NCBI RefSeq assembly: GCF_043951865.1
Contig: NZ_JBINJF010000001.1
Coordinates: 62,001 to 126,000 of the forward strand
Length of the DNA: 64,000 bases
Reading direction: 5' to 3'
Source: JAMQKA01 sp043951865
GTDB lineage: Bacteria > Bacteroidota > Rhodothermia > Balneolales > Balneolaceae
Within the stretch, counting starts at the first letter, position 1. The number at the start of each line of letters is the position of its first letter. Under the pieces are notes generated by a model. The model was not told where the DNA came from. It ran no database searches and worked only from the letters and a program-made list of their open reading frames with translations. Shown one piece after another: positions 45,320 to 53,749 of this stretch. The translations under genes were made by a program, and so were the position numbers.

Positions 45320-45454
45320 AGGGCTTCAAAAAAACATTGGTTTTACAATATCCTCATTTCATCCCTTTACCTGTACCTTTAGAGCCGTGCTCAATAAAAT
45401 ACCGGTTCATCAATGCTGCTGTAATGTGTAATACCAGCCTTCTAAACAAACCAC

Positions 45455-45492
45455 AGATCACACCCGACCCATAACTCACGACCGATGACCCA
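45455..45492. repeat. Fragment of the GTCGTGAGTCTTGG-type repeat
   Basis: The sequence CACCCGACCCATAACTCACG and the following ACCGATGACCC are a degenerate, inverted version of the 14-bp units at 32661. It lies between the convergent ends of the mnmD-like and GntR genes. Confidence 0.4.
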
Positions 45493-45503
45493 ATATACAC
45501 CAC

Positions 45504-46397
45504 TCATTGATCCCACAATTCCGCCCGAATCGTCTGGGCGCTCTGTTCGGAGATCTGGTATTCCAGCTTGATACGCCTTTTTTCCGGAATTTTCTGTTCC
45601 ACCAGGCTGGCACTGTCCGGGGTATAAAGGATGAGATCGGTTTCCCGAACAAAAAGCGGCAATGATTTGCCATAGGTCGCCCCCGCCACGAACGAGCCCT
45701 CGAACTTCATGTTCAGTTTTAACTGGTTTATCACATTGGGAATCGTTTTGTCCTCGGCAGCAACCAGCCCGATCGTTTCTATGGCCGCCCGGTCCACAAT
45801 CGAGAGAATCACATCCGGGTCAAAGCCGTAGACAATCGGCAGCAGGCGGCCGGTCTCGGCAAAATCGCGGAACGAATTCAGCAGGTGCACCGGCACGAAA
45901 AGAGCATCATATTTTACCGTCTCATTGTACTGGTCGGAGGTGAGAATGGTGCTTTTTACCCCCACCCGTTTATTAATCGACTCTGACAGCATCCGCCCGA
46001 GCTCCTTCGTTTCCCCGACCGTGGCACATGTTTCAATACGATCCGGCCAGTCCATAAAGCTGAGCTGCTCCTGGAACAGCTCGTCGATCTCGGTTTCATC
46101 CAGCCCGTAGCCGATCAGCTCCTCCAGCAGCTTCCGCATCTTCTCGGCCCCCACCTCCAGCCGGTCCGATTTATCCAGCGTGGATGTCTGCCGCTCGACA
46201 ATGAAGCCGCGCCCCTGTTCACTGGCTACCAATCCTTCATCCGCCAGTATATGGTAGGCCTTGCGCACCGTATGGAAACTGGTCTCCAGCTGCTGGCCCA
46301 GCTTGCGCGTAGAGGGCAGCACTTCCCCCACCTGGAACTGCTTGGTGGCGATCATCAGGCGGATGCGGTCGGCAATGTATTTGGCGGAATTTTTCAC
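45504..46397 (-). CDS. GntR-family transcription regulator
   Basis: A 297-residue regulator with a winged HTH at residues about 1-68 (YIADRIRLMIATKQFQVGEVLPSTRKLGQQLETSFHTVRKAYHILADEGLV). The long C-terminal part is not an obvious FCD, UTRA or aminotransferase domain, although it has alpha/beta features (TSDQYNETVKYDALFVPVHLLNSFRDF). It resembles a periplasmic-binding or LacI-like effector fold, which is a weak impression. Its targets and ligand are unknown. It is followed downstream by a convergent region, and mutS precedes it on the same strand, 93 bp away. Confidence 0.85.
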   Translation of the reverse strand: MKNSAKYIADRIRLMIATKQFQVGEVLPSTRKLGQQLETSFHTVRKAYHILADEGLVASEQGRGFIVERQTSTLDKSDRLEVGAEKMRKLLEELIGYGLDETEIDELFQEQLSFMDWPDRIETCATVGETKELGRMLSESINKRVGVKSTILTSDQYNETVKYDALFVPVHLLNSFRDFAETGRLLPIVYGFDPDVILSIVDRAAIETIGLVAAEDKTIPNVINQLKLNMKFEGSFVAGATYGKSLPLFVRETDLILYTPDSASLVEQKIPEKRRIKLEYQISEQSAQTIRAELWDQ

Positions 46398-46490
46398 GGG
46401 AAGTTGTTGAATTATTGAATTGCAGAATTAAAGAATTGTTTAATTGATACCGTCATTCAGCAATTCAATAAATCTATAAGTCAATAATTA

Positions 46491-49169
46491 TCATTTCTTG
46501 TCTACCAGTTTCTTCAGCTCCGAGACCAGCATGAGCGATTCGATCGGGGTCATCCGGTTGGGATCGCAGGCGTCCAGCTTGTCGATCAGCGTTTCGATGT
46601 TGGGATCGAGCTGGGTCTGGAACAGCGACATCTGGTCGATCTGCCCCTGCTTCTCCATCTCTTTTGTGGCTTTCTTGATCGCCTCTTTTTTCTTTTGGGC
46701 GCCCTCCTCCAGCGTGCCGTTGCTGTCGGTGATATCGATGCTGTGGTTCTCCAGGTTCTTCAGGATCTCCCTGGCCCGTTCAATCACAATGGAAGGCAGG
46801 CCCGCCATATCCGCCACCTGGATGCCGTAGCTGTGATCGGCCCCGCCGCGCACCAGCTTGTGGAGAAAGACAATCTCCCCGTCATGTTCCTGCACTTTCA
46901 CGTTATAGTTGGCAATGTGTTCATACATGTTTTGAAGCTCATTCAGCTCGTGGTAGTGGGTGGCAAACAGCGTTTTGGCAGCCACGCTCGGCTGGTTGTG
47001 CAGGTACTCCGCCAGCGACCACGCAATGCTGAGTCCGTCAAACGTGCTGGTGCCGCGACCCACCTCGTCCAGCAAAATAAGCGAGTTGCGGGTGGCATTG
47101 TTCAGGATGTTGGCGGCCTCGTTCATCTCCACCAGAAACGTACTTTCGCCGGCGGCAAGGTTGTCGGAAGCCCCGACCCGCGTAAAGATCTTATCCACAA
47201 GCCCGATGTGTGCCTTTTCAGCCGGAACGAAACTGCCGACCTGGGCCATCAATACAATGAGGCCGGTTTGACGAAGAATAATGCTCTTACCCGCCATATT
47301 GGGACCGGTGATAATCAGGATCTGCTCATCCTCATTTTCCAGGTGCAGGTCGTTGGGGATAAAGGGCTCTCCGGGGGGGAGGGTCTTCTCCACGACGGGA
47401 TGGCGTCCTTTCGTAATGTCGATCACCTGGTCGTCGGCGATATTGGGCTTGCAATAGTTGTTGTGGTAGGCCACCTCGGCAAAACTGTGGAGGCAGTCGA
47501 GTTCGGCCACGGCCTGGGCGATCTGCTGTACCTCTTCGGCGTACTGCGCTACATACTGCCGCAGCTCTTCGAAAAGCTCATATTCCAGCGTCTTGCTGCG
47601 CTCTTCGGAGGACAGGATCTTTTCCTCCACCTCTTTCAGTTCGGGGGTAATATACCGCTCGGAATTGACCAGGGTCTGCTTGCGGTTAAAATGTTCCGGC
47701 ACTTTATCGGTATGCGTGTTCGTCACCTCGATGTAGTATCCAAACACCTTGTTATACCCAATTTTAAGCGACGGGATGCCGGTCTCCTGCGAAAGTTCAT
47801 CCTTTAGCCTGGCGATGTAGTTTTTCCCATTGCGGGCCACATCGCGGAGTTCATCCAGCTCCTCGTTGTAGCCGTCTTTAAAGATATCGCCGTCGCGCAC
47901 ACTGGCGGGCGGATCCTCCTGTATCGCTTTCTCGATCTTCTCCTGCAGTTCAATCATCAGCTTCAGGCGATCGCGGATATCCGTCAGCAGCGGCTCCTGC
48001 AGCTTGTTGAACTGTATTTTGATGCGCGGCACCTGCGCAAGTGACTGCTTCAGCTTCATCAGATCGCGGGCGTTGGTCCGCCCCACACAGATGCGCGACA
48101 TCAGCCGTTCCAGGTCGCCCACCTGTTCCAGCTCCTCACGCAGGTTTTCACGAACTTCATGGTTCACATTCAGTGCCTCCACGGCATTCAGACGCTGTGT
48201 TATCGGCTCTATCCGTTTCAGGGGGCGCATAATCCACTTGCGCAGCAGGCGCCCGCCCATGGCCGTGCTGGTCTGATCCATAATGGAGATCAGCGTGCCC
48301 TCGGTGCCGCCTTCCTGGATGCTCGTAATCAGCTCCAGATTTCGCTTCGTGGAACTGTCGAGCGCCATATATTCGTTGTTTTCAAACGCCTTCAGCCGCT
48401 TGATATGTCCCAGTGACGCCTTCTGGGTATCCTGCACGTAATGCAGCAGGGCGCCGGCCGCCACCTGGGCGACCTCCTGTCCTTCTACACCGAACCCCTT
48501 TAACGAGTGGGTTTCAAAATGATCGGTCAACAGGTTGTAGCCGTAATCCCCCTCGTATACCCAGTCTTCCACAAACGTGATATTATAATCCTGAAGCTCT
48601 TTCGGCACGTTGTTTTTTAGCTTTTTCTGCAGGATAAGCTCCGATGGCGTAATGGAGCGCAGCAGGTCCAGCAGCTGATCTTTATGCACCTGACTGAGCT
48701 GGAATTCGCCGGTGGAGACGTCCACGAACGAGAGGCCCGCCGTATCGCCCGACCAGCAGATCGCCGCCGCGTAGTTGTTGCGCTTGTGTTCCAGCAGCTT
48801 TTCCGACATGGTAACGCCCGGCGTGGTGATCTCCGTCACTTCGCGATCCACCACTTTGCGTCCCGCATTCTTGGCTTCCGAGGGATCCTCCACCTGTTCA
48901 CAAATCGCAACCCGGTGGCCGCGTTTCACCAGTTTGGGCAGGTAGGTGTCCAGGGCATGGTAGGGAAAACCTGCCAGCGGCGTCTGGTCGCTTCCGTTGT
49001 TCCGCTTGGTGAGCGTGATGCCCAGCTCTTCGCTCACCGTTTTGGCGTCGTCGTCAAAGGTTTCATAAAAGTCGCCCACGCGGAACAGCAAAATTGTTCC
49101 CTCGTACTGATCCTTTATTTTTTGGTATTGCCGCATTAACGGGGTCAGCTTTTTGGTCGCTGTGCTCAT
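46491..49169 (-). CDS. mutS: DNA mismatch repair protein MutS
   Basis: Mismatch-recognising ATPase of 892 residues. The N-terminal domain includes the mismatch-reading Phe-x-Glu (VGDFYETFDDDA) and LTPLMRQYQKIKDQYEGTILLF. The core lever and clamp are intact (for example MDQTSTAMGGRLLRKWIMRPLK), and the ATPase has Walker A GPNMAGKS (about 620), LLDEVGRGTSTFDGLSIAW and the TLFATHYHEL motif. The C-terminal tail is acidic, like other proteins of the lineage. It is divergent from the YihY gene. Confidence 0.97.
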   Translation of the reverse strand: MSTATKKLTPLMRQYQKIKDQYEGTILLFRVGDFYETFDDDAKTVSEELGITLTKRNNGSDQTPLAGFPYHALDTYLPKLVKRGHRVAICEQVEDPSEAKNAGRKVVDREVTEITTPGVTMSEKLLEHKRNNYAAAICWSGDTAGLSFVDVSTGEFQLSQVHKDQLLDLLRSITPSELILQKKLKNNVPKELQDYNITFVEDWVYEGDYGYNLLTDHFETHSLKGFGVEGQEVAQVAAGALLHYVQDTQKASLGHIKRLKAFENNEYMALDSSTKRNLELITSIQEGGTEGTLISIMDQTSTAMGGRLLRKWIMRPLKRIEPITQRLNAVEALNVNHEVRENLREELEQVGDLERLMSRICVGRTNARDLMKLKQSLAQVPRIKIQFNKLQEPLLTDIRDRLKLMIELQEKIEKAIQEDPPASVRDGDIFKDGYNEELDELRDVARNGKNYIARLKDELSQETGIPSLKIGYNKVFGYYIEVTNTHTDKVPEHFNRKQTLVNSERYITPELKEVEEKILSSEERSKTLEYELFEELRQYVAQYAEEVQQIAQAVAELDCLHSFAEVAYHNNYCKPNIADDQVIDITKGRHPVVEKTLPPGEPFIPNDLHLENEDEQILIITGPNMAGKSIILRQTGLIVLMAQVGSFVPAEKAHIGLVDKIFTRVGASDNLAAGESTFLVEMNEAANILNNATRNSLILLDEVGRGTSTFDGLSIAWSLAEYLHNQPSVAAKTLFATHYHELNELQNMYEHIANYNVKVQEHDGEIVFLHKLVRGGADHSYGIQVADMAGLPSIVIERAREILKNLENHSIDITDSNGTLEEGAQKKKEAIKKATKEMEKQGQIDQMSLFQTQLDPNIETLIDKLDACDPNRMTPIESLMLVSELKKLVDKK

Positions 49170-49353
49170 CTGCCTTATACTTACTTAATTTGACTTTTCA
49201 GAATTAACGGGTTTATACTTGGCTCACAGAATTTCTGTTCAGCATATTTCATGTTGTAAACACCGGGCCAGCTGAGAAAGGAAATATTGTTGCTGAACGA
49301 TCAAGTGCAAATTTTTTTTATTATTCCAGTATATCGAAATTCAATCATCCGTC

Positions 49354-50271
49354 GTGTTGACTAACAAGGATAAGTATAAGGAATTCTGGCGGCTCATCGT
49401 AAAACTCGTCTTAAAGAAAGATGTTTTTTTCAACGCGTCCGCGATTACCTTCAACCTTTTCATCTGTGCCATTCCCTTTACACTTCTGTTGATCTCCATC
49501 ATAGGATATGTGCTCTCCTACGAGGAGGCGTTCAGGGAGATCATCCGCTACGGCCAGGAACTGTTTCCCAGTTTCGCATTTGAATCACAAAGCGGAGATG
49601 TCTACAAAGGGGCCATCACCGTTGAAACCCTGCTGAAACCGCTTATCGGGGTACGGCGCATTTTTGGTATAGTGGGTGTGGTAATCCTGATTGTATTTGC
49701 TCAAGGCCTGTTCCACACGGTAAAGCATGTGGTGTTCGAGGTTTTTGAAATCCAGGATCGAAAGCACCCCGTTCTCGAAATGGTCTACAACTTCTTTACC
49801 TTTGGAGTTGTGGGAGGGGTCTTCATCTTTTTCAGCCTGGTCATCTATGTCGTTTCCTTTATCTCATTCGACCAGCTCACCGTACCCTTTACCAACCGGA
49901 TTATTGAACTCAGCTGGGTTTTTGAATTTCTGAATACGATTATTCCTGTCGCATTTACCTTCCTGCTATTCTACATCATCTTCCGTTACATAAGTGAAAA
50001 ACGGATGCAGCCAAAGGTGGCATTTGTCGGGGCCCTTGTGTATACCGTACTGTTTGAAATAGCAAAATTCGGCGTAGGCATTTATCTTGATTACGCCTTC
50101 CGGGCCTACCGCTATTTTTACCAGGGATATGCCATTGCCGTGGTAATCGGGATCTGGGCCTTTTATTCGGCCGCCCTGCTCGTATTTGCTACCATTGTTG
50201 CCCGTGCTTATCAAGAGGTATTTGTAGATGCCCGTCATTTGAAAGAAAATCCCTATACCTCAATTTCCTGA
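49354..50271 (+). CDS. YihY/BrkB-family membrane protein
   Basis: A 305-residue inner-membrane protein with about six transmembrane segments, matching the YihY/virulence factor BrkB family (UPF0761). The family motif DVFFNASAITFNLFICAIPFTLLLISIIGYVLS and a long C-terminal AYRYFYQGYAIAVVIGIWAFYSAALLVFATIVARAYQE are present. The start is GTG at 49354 or TTG at 49357. The function is not established (RNase BN was an old mis-assignment). The DNA glycosylase gene begins 6 bp after its stop. Confidence 0.9.
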   Translation: MLTNKDKYKEFWRLIVKLVLKKDVFFNASAITFNLFICAIPFTLLLISIIGYVLSYEEAFREIIRYGQELFPSFAFESQSGDVYKGAITVETLLKPLIGVRRIFGIVGVVILIVFAQGLFHTVKHVVFEVFEIQDRKHPVLEMVYNFFTFGVVGGVFIFFSLVIYVVSFISFDQLTVPFTNRIIELSWVFEFLNTIIPVAFTFLLFYIIFRYISEKRMQPKVAFVGALVYTVLFEIAKFGVGIYLDYAFRAYRYFYQGYAIAVVIGIWAFYSAALLVFATIVARAYQEVFVDARHLKENPYTSIS

Positions 50272-50276
50272 CCACC

Positions 50277-50879
50277 ATGTCCGCTGCCAGGCTCACTGAA
50301 GACTTCTACCTTGATCCCGATGTGACACAGGTTGCCCGCAACCTGGTGGGAAAGGTGCTTTGCACCCGCCTGCACAACCAGCCCCTGACGGCGGGCCTGA
50401 TCGTGGAAACAGAGGCCTATTCCGGCAACAACGACAAGGCCTGCCATGCCAACAACGGCACCCGGACAAAACGAACGGAAGTGATGTACCATCGCGGCGG
50501 GGTGGCGTATGTCTATCTCTGCTATGGTATTCACCACCTGTTCAACGTAGTAACCAATGAAGAGGATCACGCCGATGCCGTACTGATTCGGGCCGTGGAA
50601 CCTGTAGAAGGTATTGATACCATCCTCGAACGCCGAGGGGCCGACACCCTGACGCCCGCCGTTGCCGCCGGACCGGGACGGCTGACCCAGGCCCTCGGTA
50701 TCACCACCGACCATTACGGGTACGACCTTCGGGGAGAGCAGATATGGATTGAGGATCGCGGGTCGCTGATCTCTGAGAGATCCATTACCAGCTCACCGCG
50801 CATCGGGGTAGAGTATGCCGGGGAACACGCCGGGCGAAACTGGCGCTTCTATGTTGAGAAACATGCGTGGGTAAGCTGA
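50277..50879 (+). CDS. DNA-3-methyladenine glycosylase (AAG/MPG family)
   Basis: A base-excision repair enzyme that removes alkylated or deaminated purines. The 200-residue protein has the catalytic Glu in the motif LIVETEAYSGNNDKACHANNGTRTKR, the intercalating Tyr region GGVAYVYLCYGIHHLFNVVT, and VAAGPGRLTQALGI, all typical of the AAG fold. It lies 6 bp after the YihY gene on the same strand and about 1 kb past mutS, so repair genes are loosely clustered here. Confidence 0.95.
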   Translation: MSAARLTEDFYLDPDVTQVARNLVGKVLCTRLHNQPLTAGLIVETEAYSGNNDKACHANNGTRTKRTEVMYHRGGVAYVYLCYGIHHLFNVVTNEEDHADAVLIRAVEPVEGIDTILERRGADTLTPAVAAGPGRLTQALGITTDHYGYDLRGEQIWIEDRGSLISERSITSSPRIGVEYAGEHAGRNWRFYVEKHAWVS

Positions 50880-50901
50880 ATACTTTCTCAACAACCCCTT
50901 C

Positions 50902-50934
50902 AAAAAAAGAGCCCACCCGCTATGGATGGACTCT
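50902..50934 (-). terminator. Terminator for the DUF4168 gene
   Basis: Read on the minus strand, a stem of eight pairs (AGAGTCCA with TGGGCTCT, one G-U) is followed by seven T residues. It lies just after the end of the minus-strand DUF4168 gene and opposes the DNA glycosylase gene. Confidence 0.75.
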
Positions 50935-50961
50935 GACAATAAATACAAAAGGTGGTATCTA

Positions 50962-51447
50962 CTAGCTCTCGCCTTGCACAGACTGGAGCCGCTGCTTTAA
51001 TTCCTGGTTGGTCTGAACACCTCTCATTATCTGCTGGAAACGTTGCGGCGTCAGTCCTTCATCCTGTATCAGCTGTACAAATTGCTGCTGGGCCTGCTTA
51101 TTGATTTTCATCAGCTCCGGCTGAATTGTCTTGATTTTTTCCTGCTCTTCCTGGCTGGGCTGTACCGACGACTGCGGATTTCGCTGACTCATCATTATTT
51201 TCTGGAAGCGGGCAAATTCCATCCCCTCATCCTCTACCAGGGTTTGGACTTCAGACTGTACTTCCTGCTGGATGGACTGCGCAGAGTCGGTAATATTTGA
51301 AAATTTTTGCAACTCTTCATCAGAGACATCTTCAGGCGCCGCTGGTTGGGGAGGTTGCATCTGCTGCTGACCGCCTTGCGCATACGCTACAGAGGCAGCA
51401 ATAAATAACATTAAACAAAGAGAGAGAGAGGTTCTGAAAAATTTCAT
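50962..51447 (-). CDS. Secreted DUF4168 protein
   Basis: A 161-residue protein with a signal peptide (MKFFRTSLSLCLMLFIAASVAYAQG) and a Gln-rich helical mature region typical of DUF4168 (EDVSDEELQKFSNITDSAQSIQQEV, later LIQDEGLTPQRFQQIMRGVQTNQELKQRLQ). The two similar EG(M/L)xxxRFQxIM segments suggest an internal repeat. Proteins of this type are periplasmic; the function is unknown. It is followed by a good terminator and is divergent from the YceI gene. Confidence 0.85.
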   Translation of the reverse strand: MKFFRTSLSLCLMLFIAASVAYAQGGQQQMQPPQPAAPEDVSDEELQKFSNITDSAQSIQQEVQSEVQTLVEDEGMEFARFQKIMMSQRNPQSSVQPSQEEQEKIKTIQPELMKINKQAQQQFVQLIQDEGLTPQRFQQIMRGVQTNQELKQRLQSVQGES

Positions 51448-51659
51448 ATAACTATAGATTCCACGGGTTTTAATTGAAAATATGACCTTAATGTAACCAT
51501 TATTTTCCCCGATCTAAAACATGGCGTTGGGTTCTCCCTGAGAGCGGCAGCTTAATTTTAAAAATTAATTTAACATTAAAGCAAACTTTTTTCTAGTAAT
51601 GCATTAAGGGGGGAGCGATTTAAAGCGACACTAACCATAACTTCACTACCAAATCATTT

Positions 51660-52280
51660 ATGATCTCATCAAAATCCGTTACGAGTAGTTTTCTCGCCCT
51701 TCTCTTTATATTATTCAGCGGGGCATTTACCCCCATCAGCAACATGGCTGCCACAGCGTGGGAAATTGACAAGGTACACAGCAAAATTTCGTTTGAAGTC
51801 ACCCACTTCTTTACCCCGGTTTCCGGACAATTTACCGATTACAATTCCGACATCAACTTTGATCCCGACAATCTCGGGGAAAGCAGTGTGGATGTAGAGA
51901 TCCAGGTAAGCAGCATCGACACGGACAACCAGAAGCGGGACGGGCACCTGCAGTCCGGCGATTTCTTTAACGCCGCGGAATATCCCACCATCACGTTTTC
52001 CAGTAACGAAATAGTAAAGAAAAGCGGGCAAAACGAATTTGCCGCAATAGGTACCCTCACCATCAAGGATGTGAGCCGGAAAATTGAATTACCATTCACA
52101 CTGCTGGGCATCCGGGACCATCCGATGCAGGAAAATACGCAGCTGGCGGGTATTAAATTTACCCACTCCATTAACCGGAACGACTACGACGTGGGAACCG
52201 GCGACTGGGTTGCGACAGCAGTAGTTGGCGGTGAAGTCGATATTACCGGTACGCTTGAGCTGAACAGCTCCTCCAGCTGA
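51660..52280 (+). CDS. YceI-family periplasmic lipid-binding protein
   Basis: A 206-residue exported protein of the YceI family (extended lipocalin-like barrel binding isoprenoid-type lipids). It has a signal peptide (ending near ISNMAATA) and the family motifs WEIDKVHSKISFEVTHFFTPVSGQFTDYNSDINFDP, KRDGHLQSGDFFNAAEYPTITFSS and LTIKDVSRKIELPFTL. A role as an isoprenoid quinone carrier or stress protein is inferred from homologues. The MITE-like copy 2 lies 20 bp after its stop. Confidence 0.93.
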   Translation: MISSKSVTSSFLALLFILFSGAFTPISNMAATAWEIDKVHSKISFEVTHFFTPVSGQFTDYNSDINFDPDNLGESSVDVEIQVSSIDTDNQKRDGHLQSGDFFNAAEYPTITFSSNEIVKKSGQNEFAAIGTLTIKDVSRKIELPFTLLGIRDHPMQENTQLAGIKFTHSINRNDYDVGTGDWVATAVVGGEVDITGTLELNSSSS

Positions 52281-52300
52281 TTTTATTGATCCCACGCCAG

Positions 52301-52512
52301 GATGGTCCGTCTAGCCCGGATTTCTCACGAGTATTTTGGATAAAATCCAGTAACTTTATGGATGACAACAACTTATGACATTTATTGCTGCCAAATTATC
52401 ATTACAGTCTGTAACAGGCTGCGATATTGGCCTTTCAGCTGCGTTGTAGGACAAATCGCCTTGCTGAAAAACAAATTTCTTGGTGAGAAATCCGGGCTAG
52501 CGGCGGACCATC
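52301..52512 (+). mobile_element. MITE-like element, copy 2
   Basis: About 210 bp between the YceI and BtuF-like genes. The inner ends are a perfect 18-bp inverted pair (CTAGCCCGGATTTCTCAC and its complement), and the outer arms GATGGTCCG / CGGACCATC extend the symmetry with a 2-3 bp offset. The body aligns with copy 1 at 34124-34310 over its length. Relative to copy 1 it has an extra 20 bp between ACAAAT repeats. It encodes no transposase and could form a long hairpin in RNA. Confidence 0.8.
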
Positions 52513-52599
52513 TTTTTTTATATCTCCTTCCAAAAACAAGCTGGATTTGTTGCATGAGGATTCCAATCTTGCGTGCAAATTGCAACCCAACATCAATAT

Positions 52600-53526
52600 A
52601 TGCGCATTGTATCGCTGCTGCCAGGCACCACCGAAATTGTTTGCGCTTTGGGACTGGAATCCCAACTCGTGGGACGCTCCCATGAGTGTGATTTTCCAGC
52701 CTCCGTTCGAGCTCTTCCAGCCTGCACCGAACCGAAATATCAGGCTGAAGGCACCAGCCGCCAGGTTGATCAACGGATAACAACGCTGATCCGGGAAGGA
52801 CTTTCGATCTACCGCGTAGACGCTTCGCTGCTCGCCTCGCTGGAACCCGACATTATTCTCACCCAGGATCATTGCGAGGTGTGCGCGGCCTCCTATGCTG
52901 AAGTACGGCAAGCCGTACAGGAACAGCTGAGCAGCAGCGTCGAAATCCTGTCTGTTTCGCCCACCGATCTGGATGAGGTCTTTTTAGCAATTAACCAGAT
53001 CGGTGAAGCCCTCGGGGTGCCAGAAAAGGGAACGGCGCTCATCAAATCCATGATCACCCGTTTCAATGAAATTCAGTCCAGGACCGGGCAGCTGCCCTCT
53101 CCTGAAGTTGTATCCATAGAATGGATCGATCCCCTTATGGCATCGGGCAACTGGTTCCCGGAACTGGTCCGCATAGCCAGCGGCACTTCCCTGCTCGGGA
53201 CTGCCGGTGAACCTTCTCCCTGGATAGACTGGTCACAGCTGGAAGAGCAGGATCCCGACATTCTGCTTGTCTCTCCCTGCGGGTATTCGCTCAACAAAAC
53301 GGCCGGCGAAATGATCACTTTGACATCACACCCCGGGTGGAGCCGGCTCAAGGCTGTTCAGCAGAACCGCGTGTTCCTGGCGGAGGGACACCACTATTTT
53401 CACCGGCCGGGTCCCCGGCTCACAGATTCTGCCGAGATACTCGCTGAAATCTTTCATCCCGGCATCTTTGATCCAGGCCATCACAAATCGGGCTGGATCA
53501 AATTTACTGCAAAGGCAGGAAAATAG
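52600..53526 (+). CDS. BtuF-like cobalamin-binding protein
   Basis: A 308-residue protein of the periplasmic-binding-protein fold related to BtuF/FhuD (cobalamin and siderophore binding). The start at 52600 gives the family opening MRIVSLLPGTTEIVCALGLESQLVGRSHECDFP, and the middle has LITQ-type ILTQDHCEVCAASYAEV and YSLNKTAGEM in the second lobe. No signal peptide is visible, unlike a classical periplasmic BtuF; the longer start at 52573 adds none. It may act in the cytoplasm or be exported by an unrecognised route. B12 supply fits the presence of metH in the window. Confidence 0.85.
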   Translation: MRIVSLLPGTTEIVCALGLESQLVGRSHECDFPASVRALPACTEPKYQAEGTSRQVDQRITTLIREGLSIYRVDASLLASLEPDIILTQDHCEVCAASYAEVRQAVQEQLSSSVEILSVSPTDLDEVFLAINQIGEALGVPEKGTALIKSMITRFNEIQSRTGQLPSPEVVSIEWIDPLMASGNWFPELVRIASGTSLLGTAGEPSPWIDWSQLEEQDPDILLVSPCGYSLNKTAGEMITLTSHPGWSRLKAVQQNRVFLAEGHHYFHRPGPRLTDSAEILAEIFHPGIFDPGHHKSGWIKFTAKAGK

Positions 53527-53603
53527 CCGGGACAATCCAATATAAAGACGCCGCCTCGCAATCGAACTGAGGTTGACCACATCCATCCCGGCGGAACCTT
53601 CAA

Positions 53604-53631
53604 GAGGGGCTTTGCAAAGCTCCTGTTTTTT
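53604..53631 (+). terminator. Terminator after the BtuF-like gene
   Basis: A stem of GGGGCT with AGCTCC (one G-U) around TTGCAA, then TGTTTTTT. It sits about 80 bp after the BtuF-like stop. Confidence 0.6.
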
Positions 53632-53749
53632 CAAAACCCTTTCAAATATGTTTCCAAAAAATAATATGGGGGATATTTTATTTAAAAGCCTGCAAACAGT
53701 ACATTACGGTCAGGAGTGATACCGTTACCACGAGCAAACAGGTATTTTA

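Noticed and set aside
46695..47807. 370-residue plus-strand open frame
   Set aside because: It is the antisense shadow of mutS.
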